This document shows positions 54,680 to 64,000 of a DNA stretch of 64,000 nt, one piece after another (the stretch's first letter is position 1; each line of letters begins with the position of its first letter). The position numbers and the translations under genes were made by a program. The notes beneath the pieces are model-generated. The model was not told the origin of the DNA, ran no database searches, and worked only from the letters and a program-made list of their open reading frames with translations. The stretch comes from Atherix ibis. Its lineage: Eukaryota; Arthropoda; Insecta; Diptera; Athericidae. The stretch spans positions 48,089,020 to 48,153,019 of the forward strand of contig OY282607.1 of NCBI GenBank assembly GCA_958298945.1. The letters run 5' to 3'.

Positions 54680-56240
54680 CGAATTCTCCTCTACAAGAAC
54701 AACAGCCGCAACACAGTCCAGCACCAGCAGCAATAGAAGCAGCATCGGAGTGACGCATTCGAAGGCAGAAGATTTGGATTGGTAGTGAACAAATAACCTC
54801 TGAAAATACAATAGTATTGGTGGAAGAAGAGAATCGCTGGGAACAGCAGCGAAAACGGACAGTAGTAGCGTTGACGGTGATGAGTGCGTTGTTCGATTTG
54901 CGTTAAGTGTTAATTGGTCAAGTGAATTTTTCGCAATTTGGTGTGTTCACGGTGTGCAATTGTTCGGTGGAAAATTCTCAAAAAATTTATATATTTAAAA
55001 TAAATTTTAATATAAATTTTGAAAGTCCAAAAAAAAAAAAAAACAAACCATTTTTCTGAAAAGAGTGTAACAACATATTCGTTTGAGTGTACTTTATATT
55101 CCCTCCCTGGCGATATAATTCCTAACTACCCACTCCAATAAAAATAAATAATTATCGTACATACACACATACACGCGTATCAAAGCGCTTTTCGCCCCCG
55201 TGACACATCCATCCATCCATCCTCTTTACACTTAGTCCATAATTGCAGCGCAGGTGATTTTTTTTTTTTAATATAAATAAAAATAAAGTGAAGAAAAATC
55301 TCAAAATATTTTCGTCTATTGAGATTTTTATGTTTTTTGTTTTTTTTTTTTTTGGGGTGGATTTTTAAGAGTTCAGTAAAAAAGTTATTAAAAAAAAATA
55401 TACAAATTATTATATATTCAATGCCAATCTTGCCAAAATTTTGTCACTGTATTATCAATATGAAAAATATCAATTTTCGAAAAGGATTTAACCAAACAGA
55501 TTTCAATTTACATGGAATTGCCAAAGAGAATCGTTCCGTTTCCATCATGTAAGGGGGGGGCGCCCAAAGAGTCCAAAGCGAATTGAAAGAAAACTTCAAC
55601 GGAAAATTTCGATTATTCTTTCAATTAATTTATCAACAATACAATTTTTAAGAATATTTTTAATTAAGAAAAAAAAAACAAAAAAAAAATGGATAACTAA
55701 AGGGAAAATAATCACACAAATCTACTCTATTTACTATGTGATTTGTTTAAAAGTGTGAATATATATTCTGTCAATATTTATATTCCGTACAATTTATTTG
55801 GAGAGGCAAAAAAAAAATCGAAACAAATTTAAAAAAAAAAAAAATTCATCCAAATTGTTTGTGTGTATAAGTGTTCTTTTATTGTGTTGGTGAAAATTTT
55901 CTGCGGTCGTCTCATCTTATCATCTAAAAAAACAAATTTCTGTTTTTTTTTCAAAAATTTTTTTTTTTTAAAGAATTTTGTTGTATAAAAAAATAAAGAA
56001 GAAAAAAAAGCAAAAGTAAATTTTCTTTAAAGAAAAAAAGAAAATTTTTAATAGAAAGAAAAGTAATAAAAACGTACGTAAAAGTTAAATATTTGATGAT
56101 AAATTTTCGTCTTGTGGATTATTGATACCAAGTACTCAGCTGTGGATTCTTGAAAATTTATTCAAGAAAAAAAAAATACCATATTCGAGTGGACAAAGAA
56201 AACACTTAAAGACGGTAGAATAAAAATTCTGGTAGAAAAA
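54680..56240 (+). promoter_or_regulatory. presumed promoter and 5' leader of the kinesin gene
   Basis: About 1.5 kb with no other gene before the kinesin start codon. 54700-54900 is richer in G+C with CAG/CAA triplets, unlike the flanks, and the rest is poly-A/poly-T rich. I infer a long leader, possibly with a non-coding exon. No core promoter motif can be fixed from sequence alone. Confidence 0.4.
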
Positions 56241-56295
56241 ATGGCAACGGACAAAATTAAAGTCGCAGTTCGTGTTCGACCCTTCAATCGACGTG
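56241..56295 (+). CDS. Khc-73: kinesin-73/KIF13-type kinesin-3, first coding exon
   Basis: Encodes MATDKIKVAVRVRPFNRR plus one base, then a strong donor g/gtaagtt at 56296, phase 1. KVAVRVRPFN is the first beta-strand motif of the kinesin motor domain. The exact start and the intron after NRR(E) match my knowledge of insect kinesin-73, a plus-end microtubule motor with FHA and CAP-Gly domains. The leftover G fits a Glu codon as next residue. Further exons are not found in the window, so intron 1 would exceed 7.7 kb. The Khc-73 assignment rests on 18 residues. Another kinesin-3 such as unc-104 is possible but less similar. Confidence 0.75.
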
Positions 56296-58100
56296 GTAAG
56301 TTAATAATACCATACAATAATTAACGAAAGGAGATTTCATCAAAATTAAAGCAAATATTTTTTGTCTATCCTTATTTTTATTAAAATTAAATTTTTTGAC
56401 CTACATATCCAAAATATTCTCCATTTTATTTGATCAAAAAAAAAAAAAAAACAAAGTCCATTGCTTCGGCTCTTTCTCTGAGAAGTTTTTGTTGCTTTCA
56501 AATTAAAAATTCCCAATTTTTCTTGATTCTTTTTTTTTTTTTTTTAATTCGTAATAATTAGAATACAAATTCAATGAGCAGGTAGACATACTCTCTATAC
56601 TCTCTACTATACTAGTATATTGTAGTTTTTATATTGTATTTGCTATAAACTGTGTATAGTACAACACAAACGTATATCAATTCTGATTAATTTTGAACTG
56701 ATTTATCTAATATGAAAGACAGATGTATCTTGGATACTTGAGATGGCACTACAAAGTACTCATACTTGTTACTTGTCGCTTCATCATCATTCCACGATGG
56801 TTACTTTTCTTCTCCACACGGAGACTTAAGCAAACGGTATCAGAAGAAAGTGGAGGAGGCCCACTTCCTTTTTTTTGCAGATAATTAAATATTGCAAACA
56901 GTAAATAAATTTAAAAAAAAGTCAAGTTTTATACAGGCGTCATAACCGAAAGCAACCTACTCCCCGATGGCATAGTCGTAACAGTTTTTGGATGGAGAAC
57001 TCTCTGCTGAGATGGGTGCTGCTGACTCAACCCAGCCAGAAGCAGGCCAGCCTAGGCGATACATCGTCAGCATCATTGAATTTTATGCAAAACCGAACAT
57101 TGACATCACATACAGCAACATCCGAAACTGGAAATATTTTCTTTATCTTTTATGCCACTTCAATATAATTTGTCAATGTGTGTTATTTTATTAATCAATT
57201 CCCAAAAAAATCCATAGATGAATGGCGGGCTGAACATTATGTTATATTCTAATTATCATAGATTCGGAATAAAATATGAAATTTTTTTTCTTCTGTATAT
57301 TTTATAATATTTCCGAGTTGTAAACAAAAGTGGATTTAAAGAAGTGGGTCCATGTCTAAGATAGATATGAAAGTGAAAGGCGAAATGTATGTAAATTAAT
57401 CCACGTAACTCATCATCAACAGTGATTAGTATTATGCGATTTTAGATTATAAAAAAAGTTCGGTTTAACGATATTTACGCAATTTAAAATACAAATTTTA
57501 TTAAGAAAATTATATATTTAAAAAAAATTCAGATTTATTGCATATTACAATAATTCAACTGTTAGGGAGCATTCACGTTTAAATTGCAGTTTATATTTTA
57601 AGTTAATAATTTTATTTTTTTTGAGCAAGTTTTTTTTAGAATCATTTTTATTAATGTGGCTATGTCTACGTGTGCAGACTTTCGAAGTTAATATAAATAA
57701 AATATGTAAATATAAAGTTTGAAAATGAATATACCCCCGCAAAGACATACAAAATGCTAATAAATTCCTGCTGCTGCTGTGGCTATCATAATTGCTCTAA
57801 AGCTAGTTACAAAACCAATTTTAAATAATTACATATTCACCAAATTGTTATTATAATCCCAATGTTTTTGCTACTTGTGTTACTAATATTATAGAGTACA
57901 GAAACTTTACTAAACGTCCTTGCCTTCTGGTCAAATTACTTCTTGCGACCAAAAGTGTTTTCATGCAAAATAGTTTTAGTGGTTTTTTCGATTTCTGAAA
58001 ATTATCATGTAATCCAAAATAAATCGTTTATATGTAACAAAATAAACAAATGCGAAAAACCTTTAGGAAAATTCAAATGTTTTTTATTTAATGTGAAGTA
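56296..58100 (+). other. presumed kinesin intron 1, unique part
   Basis: No second motor exon is seen. A 68-codon ORF at 56988-57194 starts in GC-richer sequence (MDGELSAEMGAADSTQPEAG) but has no family signature and is probably chance or an old repeat. Confidence 0.45.
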
Positions 58101-58119
58101 CAATCGATACTATTAAGTT

Positions 58120-58800
58120 CTGAATAAAGTGTCATTCAAATGGCCTCCACGACTTCTTTTGCAGGAACGAATTCGATTAACCCAATTTTCGAGCATTTTT
58201 TCCACTTAATCAAGTCGTATGTCATGAATCTAAAGCTTGAAGAGAGTCTGGTTTATTGCTTAAGACCAATGACTTCAAATAACCCCACAAGAAATAGTCT
58301 AATGGTGTTAAATCACAACTTCTTGGAGCCGATTCAATGTCACAATTTCTTGAAATAATCGAATCTCCAAACTTTTCTCGCAATAATTCGGTTGTTTCAC
58401 GTGCTGTGTGGCACGTAGCCCCGTCTTGTTGGAACCAGATATTGTCAAGATCAACTTCTTCCAATTTCGGCCATAAAAAGTTGGTTATCATCAATGTATA
58501 CCGCTCTCCATTGAGCGGTATAGGTGTTACCAGCTTCATTTCGAAAGAAGTACGGACCGATGATTCCACCAGACCAAAAACCACACCAAAAACTGTCAAT
58601 TTAGGTGAATGTAATGAGTGTTCATGAATAATTTGTGGATTTTCTTCGTACCAGAATCGACAGTTTTGTTTATTTACCGCACCACTTAGATGAAAGTGAG
58701 CCTCATCGGAGAAGATGATTTTCTTAAAAAAATCGTTATCGCTTTCAAGTTGTTCCAAGACAAAATCAGCAATTTTGCTACTAGTCGGTAGTTCTAGCTG
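58120..58800 (-). mobile_element. DD41D-type mariner, 3' two-thirds
   Basis: A decayed copy without terminal repeats that I can define, and without the 86-bp array. The transposase reads on the minus strand. It is truncated before its DNA-binding domain at about 58790. Confidence 0.82.
58138..58758 (-). pseudogene. DD41D-type transposase, N-terminally truncated
   Basis: Contains DFFKKIIFSDEAHFHLSGAV (Asp 1), NKQNCRFWYEENPQIIHEHS, PIPLNGERYTLMITNFLWPK, DIWFQQDGATCHTARETTE (Asp 2) and SAPRSCDLTPLDYFLWGYLK (Asp 3). The second and third aspartates are about 41 residues apart, the spacing that defines the rosa-type group. A stop at about 58222 and a frameshift precede the last C-terminal codons. 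This is the clearest single-copy reference in the window for the segment amplified in arrays A-D. Confidence 0.88.
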
Positions 58801-59324
58801 TCATCATCTACTCTACCTCGAACAAACGAGCACATTAAACTGGGAGTTACGCATACAATTTACGTTAGGTGGATTCTAGTTGCTAAAGTGAAAATAGATA
58901 GTTTTGCGGGTTCGTTGGTTATGTTGAAAAGTCATATTTTTGTCAGTATTGCTTATGTGTGCATAAAGTCAGTTTTTATTGTTTATGTATGAGTAAACTC
59001 AGTATTGTTGCTGACTATTTTGAGGTTATGTTTCTACTAGTATTTAGAATTTGGCTTTCCTTTGGTCATCTACCGACTAGTAGCAAAATAGGTTCAAAGG
59101 AAAACGCCTTTAGAAATCATATCACTCTTATTGCAGAGCCATATATAATCAAAGATTATACGTAAATATTTACTTTTGTAATATCTGAATTTATATTTAT
59201 TATTATCTAATTTATAAAGATAAATCATATTAAATTTAGTTGTTTAGAATTGAAAACGTAAGTGCAAATTTTTTACCTTTACTTTTTTTGTTTTTGTTTT
59301 CTTCTTTTTTATATTGTGTTGTAA
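58801..59324. other. no feature recognised
   Basis: AT-rich sequence with a 68-codon ORF lacking any signature. Confidence 0.4.
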
Positions 59325-60990
59325 CAAGCAGATTTTTTTTTATGCTAAAGACACTTAAATTACAGGATAGGAACATGTTCAAGTAAACACCAACCAGTGT
59401 TTCTCTACCTAACGAGATTTTAAGAAAATTTCGTGACCAATTCGTTTTTAAACGCCGACGAGTGTAAAAAGGGAAGGTAACGGAGGAAAGGTTTTAAATG
59501 GGAGGATTACAGGGATAGAATAGGCGAGAATGAAACGGGAGACGAAGGGAACGGAAGACGCACAAATCATTAACGAAGGGAACATTTAGGTCATGATGAG
59601 TTACTTTGTTACGAACATAGAAATCGGCATCTTTTCGGAGGATATTGGATTGAACGGATTGGATGCGATAGGAATTGGAAGCCTTGGTAAAACCCCATAG
59701 TTCAATACCGTACGTCCAGGTCGGTTTTAAAATCGCGTTGTAAATTAGTCAGTTTCGATCGGTTGTCCAATAGTCTAAGAAGTAATCGGCAACGTTTGTT
59801 AAGTTCAAGTCTTTTTGACGTTGTATGAGCGTTCCAAGTAAATCGTGTGTCAAGGTTTCGTCCCAAGTTGCGTACTTCATCTTTTGATAGAATAATGTCG
59901 CCATTAAGGTATATTTGCGGGAGGGGGGGTATCTTTGCAGAGGGTGAAGGTAACATGTACACTCTTCTGCTCATTTACTTTTACTATCCACCTTGTAAAC
60001 CAGTTTTTAGGGATTTTTGATATGGGATTGTAGGTTTCTGGAAGCGGTTTTCATATTGGAGTGAGATGCAAGATATTGGAATGGAATGCGGGACCGTTAG
60101 CACAGGTAGCAGTTATAGTTTTGGGATTAGTTGGGATGTCAAAGGTATAAATAATGTAAAGGATTGGACCAAGAATACTAACTTGAGGAACACCAGCTGT
60201 GATAGGGGATAGTTCGAACTGTTTCTTGGAAATATCCCCTAATATGATATGAATAAGGAAGTATGTTTAGGGTAGGAAGCTCTTGAGTTTTCAGTACATT
60301 CCTAGGTGCCACACTCGATTAAAAGCATGTGATATATCTAGGAACACACCTGAACAGTAATCTTTTCGCTCAAGAGAGCACGCAATGTAATCAGTCACAC
60401 GATGACATTGTTGGGTTGTAGAGTGTTCTGATCGGAAACCGAATTGGTGATCGGAAATAATTTTACAATAGCATCTTCAAGGGTAGGGTAAAGGCGTTTT
60501 AGGAGTTTTTCAAAAGATTTTTCCAATGATTGGCAACAAGCCGGTAGGTCTTTATGAGGATGGGGAATTTATGATTTTTTGGGTTTGAGTATCATTTTAA
60601 TACAATAATTGAAAATTTCCAAATTAAGGGAAAATGGGTAATACGAAGAATACTGTTGAATATGAAGGTGATAAATACGAGAGTTTTCTTGGAGATTTGT
60701 TGGAGGATAAGAGCTGTTATTAAATTCATAACCAAGGGCTTTTTTTATTAGGAAGTTGATGGATTAGATTGTTCCATTTATGAGTCTGGGAGTAGGATTT
60801 TTGATAAAAGGATTTGTTTCAAGAGTAAGAAGAACAGGACTATGGTCAGAATTCAGGTCTGTTCGAGTATCTATATATGAATAAGGAGCTATGGATTGAT
60901 TGGTAATAAAGTAGGCAAGGATATCAGGCCATTTAGAAGGAGATTTTGGCCAGTAAGTTGGAGCTGGAGGAGAACAACTTTTAATTATAT
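59325..60990 (-). mobile_element. decayed jockey LINE
   Basis: On the minus strand it starts within the endonuclease (60764-60985: WPKSPSKWPDILAYFITN, the catalytic DLNSDHSPVLLTLE). It passes RT blocks in degraded form: HQFGF/EHSTTQQCHRV near 60400, FLDISHAFNRVW near 60330, and AGVPQ near 60200. The thumb and C-terminal part lie at 59702-59974 (PQIYLNGDIILSKDEVRNLG). It is related to but more diverged than the 32.1-35.3 kb copy. The end aligns with the caagcagattttt 3' terminus seen there. Confidence 0.8.
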
Positions 60991-61049
60991 TGATAATATA
61001 TACAGTGCTGTACAAAACATGTGCATACCAATTGGTACAAAACTTGTGC

Positions 61050-61830
61050 ATACCAATTTGCTCCAATATATTTTGGTCGTATGGTGGCCCTGTTACCTTC
61101 AACGCTCGGTTCAAACGTACCAGTTTGAGCCGAGCATTAAAGGAAAAAACTATTGAAAGGTATTCAGTAGCGAGCTCTTGCCATGGTTTCACCCGGTTGC
61201 AGCAGCTCATAATATACCACGCCGAGCTGGACCCACCAAATACATAATGGGACGTCCATGAGCTTCGAGCGATGGAATTTTATATTGTCCGTCGATGTTG
61301 ATGCATGGTAGCGGCGCTCCCACGATTTTCTTCGCTTTCGACATCGTAATGGATCGACTTTTCATCGCCAGTTACAATACGGTGCAGAAAAACCATCCTT
61401 TTTTGCCATTTGAGCACCTGTTCGCACGTGAAAAAACGCCGTTCGACGTCTCTCGGCTTCAACTCGTATGGCATCTAATTTCCTTGCTTTTGGATCATTC
61501 CCAAGGCTTTCGAACGATGGCAATTGGTTTGTTGAGTGACGCCCAATAAATCTGCATGTTTTTGTTCCGATTAACGTGGATCTTCATCCAGTAATGCTCC
61601 CAATTCTGCGTCTCCAAACTTTTTCACCGGTCCGGGACTCTCCTTGTCTTCCACGTTGAAATAATCACTTTTGTAGCATCGGAACCATTCGCGGTACACG
61701 TTGTCTCACTAATACAAGCCTCACAATAATTTTATACAATCATTCGACGCGCCTCATCCGTAGATTTTTTCAAATTGAAAATTTCCCGAAAATACCGCTT
61801 TGTTGGTTCAAATTTCGACATTTACGCACA
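61050..61830 (-). pseudogene. Mos1-like mariner transposase remnant
   Basis: Starts MSKFEPTKRYFREIFNLKKS on the minus strand near 61820. Continues in broken frames with FGDAELGALLDEDPR, MPYELKPRDVERRFFTCEQV (61474), FLHRIVTGDEKSIHYDVESE (Asp 1, with Ser replacing Trp), and LVRLNRALKVTGPPYDQN near 61140. The second and third catalytic aspartates are missing; the copy is truncated where it meets the jockey remnant. Confidence 0.82.
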
Positions 61831-62262
61831 AAAAAAATTATATAACGCCGATAAAAAGTCACAAATGTAATAATGAAGAGTTGTTGACAGATGCCTACTC
61901 TTACGAAAGAATATATTATATGCTGTGCATAACATTTGCAGCCAAACCTATTTTCAATATTTTGTAGCCTTTTTTTTTTATTAAAGAATTATTAAAAAAT
62001 TCCACAAACTCCTTAGGAATATTTTTTCATTGAGATTGTATTTCTTCACAACGATCTTCTATTTTGTACAGTTTCTTTTCCTATTTTTCTTTTTAAGATC
62101 TCTCTCCCGCAAGTTCCAATGACGCCGTTTTAACACATTGATGTTTTACACTTCGAGTAAAGTTTTTTTTACCAACTTATGTTTCTGTAGTCATCTAATG
62201 AAGAAATAATGATATTTTCTATACGATGAATTGGACCAAAACCTTGTCCAGAGAAGCCGGAG
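61831..62262. other. no feature recognised
   Basis: AT-rich, without coding signal. Confidence 0.4.
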
Positions 62263-62273
62263 ATTAACCGAGG

Positions 62274-62348
62274 GAACAGTAAAGCTAAGTGGCTATAAAG
62301 TTACAAAGTTTCACTGTGTAACTTTTTCGCCACTTAGCTTTACTGTTC
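62274..62348. repeat. 20-bp-arm inverted repeat, extendable hairpin
   Basis: The arm at 62274-62293 (gaacagtaaagctaagtggc) is the exact reverse complement of 62329-62348. The pairing continues inward (aaagttac/gtaacttt) and outward imperfectly (ttaaccgagg against cctcgggttaa) to about 62263-62372. This is compatible with a small foldback or MITE-like element, or a hairpin RNA. Confidence 0.9.
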
Positions 62349-62439
62349 GCTCGATAAACCTCGGGTTAAGCCTTTGACCTGTAGGTCTATTTTTTAGAGC
62401 TATTTTTATATATTCTATTTACGAGATCAGTATGATAAG

Positions 62440-63200
62440 TCAGTGATAATTGAATCAAAGAATTAATTTTTTCAACAATTCGTTTATTTTTCAATATATT
62501 GTGCTTTTGGCTCGATACATTTCGTCCAGTGGTAATTCAACTTCGTTCTCCTATCCGTGTAATACGATTTGTCAAACTCTAAGAAATAGGCCTCAGTTTC
62601 GGCTACAATGTCAGAATTGGACGCAAATTTGTTTCCACCAAGCCATTTTTCCATGTGTAGGTGCCTTGTTTGCTAAATGAGGTTGTTTTGTCTTGATTTC
62701 ATTATTCAACGGATTAATAGTGCCGTATAATACTGTTCTATTATCATTTTTCCTTTTTCAAAGTAGTCGATAAAGATACCATGTGCATGCCAGAAAACAG
62801 TAGCCATAAGATGTCCTTGCCGATAGAATTGTTTTGCCTTCTTTGGCGCAAGGTCACTAGTAGAAGTCCATTGTTTTGACGGAACTTTCGCGCCTGGTGT
62901 CTAATGGTAAATCCATATTTCATCAGCAGTTATGAATTGACGCAAAAAAACACTCCATTAAAGTCGTAACATGAAAACATTTTTGGTCAAGTATTAGCCC
63001 CCACCTAGCCGATGGCTTTAGAATATCTAAAATTATATGTAACATATTGTCTATACGTTCTTTTGAGATGTTTATCATGTCAGCTATTTTATACACTTTC
63101 CTTCGACGGTCTTTTAAAACGATATCATAGATTTTATTAATACTCGTAATTTCTTCAATGACGGTCAGCGTCACTTGTGCTCATACAACCACAATGAAAT
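62440..63200 (-). pseudogene. irritans-like mariner transposase, heavily decayed
   Basis: On the minus strand: DRRRKVYKIADMINISKERI (second helix-turn-helix, about 63110), LKPSARWGLILDQKC, a degraded LRQFITADEIWIYH near 62940, SDLAPKKAKQF near 62860, ATVFWHAHGIFIDYFEKGK near 62790, and KWLGGNKFASNSDIVAETEA-like sequence near 62620. The block with the second and third catalytic aspartates is deleted. It differs from the family at 36700-37944. Confidence 0.75.
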
Positions 63201-64000
63201 TCAATAAACCACTTCTGAATCATGGTGAGGAGCACTCATTATACTTTTTTCAAACTTGGTTTTGGTTAACAAGTATAATATTAATATTTTATATATTAAT
63301 AAAACAAACATTTTCTTCTTTGGAAGGCTATCAAAACTAAACTAGTAAACAGATGTTTATAAAGTTTTGGATGGCGGTGTCTCTTTAAGATGTGAAAAAA
63401 AAAAATTCTTTTGCTGATATCAGCTACGTTTCTTGCATTTATCACTGTCTTATCATATTGACCTTGTATGTAGTTGTATTGACAAGTGTACTATATGTAG
63501 TTGTAAATGTTTTTGCTCTACTAAGATGGATTAACAACACTGAAATTAAAACAACTTTATATAATGTCATTATTTTAATATTTATAATTTATGGTATGTA
63601 CTCATGAATATTACACATGCCATAAAAAGGAAAACTTTTGTTTTACTTAATGGGGAGCCCTTGGGCTGAATAACTTTAGGAATACCAATAGTTTAATGTC
63701 TTTACCTTAACATCTAGAAAACAACAAAAATATGTCTTATATAAATATATGTACTATGTAAGTTCTCACAATTTCATTTCATGTTTCATAACATAATTTT
63801 TATTTATAAACTTTTCAAATAGAAAATTTTTTTTATACTTTCTCTTGTGTTATTGCAGTAATAAAATTAGAAATATTAAAAATATCAAAATAACAATTAT
63901 TTGAACATTTTAACTGCAAGATAATGATAACCACGCATTTTATTCGGTTTAATGACACTTGTTATTCGATTAAAATATTCCAAGTAGAGGTTTTGCGTAC
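63201..64000. other. no feature recognised to window end
   Basis: AT-rich. Two short plus-strand ORFs (63158-63340 and 63392-63607) are hydrophobic but composition-driven. No kinesin exon is seen. Confidence 0.4.

Noticed and set aside
56988..57194. Second kinesin exon or separate gene in GC-richer sequence
   Set aside because: The translation does not continue the motor domain and becomes AT-driven after about 40 codons.

Overview
The window is eukaryotic and almost certainly from an insect. It is AT-rich, has spliced genes with GT-AG introns, and is crowded with Tc1/mariner, jockey-, R1- and gypsy-type elements. The first coding exon of a kinesin-73 (KIF13-type) gene begins MATDKIKVAVRVRP, close to the fly protein as I recall it. 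A dipteran is my best guess, but the order is not proven by the sequence. Only two or three host genes are visible; the rest is transposable-element (TE) sequence or unassigned AT-rich DNA.

Host genes. (1) A complete-looking acyltransferase-3 / nose-resistant-to-fluoxetine (NRF-6) type gene lies on the minus strand from 27178 to 11734. I assemble it from six exons joined by GT-AG splice sites with matching phases into a 2043-bp CDS (680 residues). The first intron is about 13 kb. It holds two jockey-type LINE remnants, an R1-clade LINE, three mariner pieces and a 1.1-kb CAN-triplet repeat. (2) Exon 1 of the kinesin-73-like gene is at 56241-56295 (+), preceded by a long AT-rich leader. Everything from 56296 to the window end is probably its first intron. 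(3) A 72-codon minus-strand ORF of unknown function (54274-54492) lies head-to-head with the kinesin leader.

Region by region. 0.8-1.8 kb: 5'-truncated jockey with target-site duplication (TSD). 2-3 kb: rearranged mariner between two direct repeats. 3.4-5.8 kb: decayed gypsy pol (RT-RNaseH-integrase, minus strand) split by a mariner. 6.1-7.9 kb: irritans-type mariner next to a LINE fragment. 8.05-11.15 kb: 5'-truncated LINE with a perfect 15-bp TSD. 11.7-27.2 kb: the NRF gene and its TE-filled intron. 28.3-29.8 kb: DD41D (rosa-type) mariner copy A. 32.1-35.3 kb: jockey copy lacking its endonuclease. 36.5-43.1 kb: tRNA-derived SINE, an irritans-type mariner with a nearly complete ORF, a DD41D remnant, and two full-length mariners 15 bp apart. 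44.2-53.7 kb: more DD41D copies with large tandem arrays. 58.1-63.2 kb: DD41D, jockey and mariner remnants in the presumed kinesin intron.

The most unusual structure is at 45.4-53.7 kb, with a smaller version at 28.8-29.2 kb. A segment of about 86 bp of a DD41D mariner transposase gene, carrying the first catalytic aspartate (SDEAHF), has been amplified in tandem. There are about 4 and 5 copies in two elements. Two large arrays have about 17 copies (47.3-48.8 kb, minus orientation) and about 20 copies (51.4-53.0 kb, plus orientation). The plus array contains a 430-bp (5 x 86) higher-order repeat. One large array is attached only to the transposon's 5' half and the other only to its 3' half, which a single inversion of one long-array element would explain. 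This looks like a transposon-born satellite caught at an early stage.
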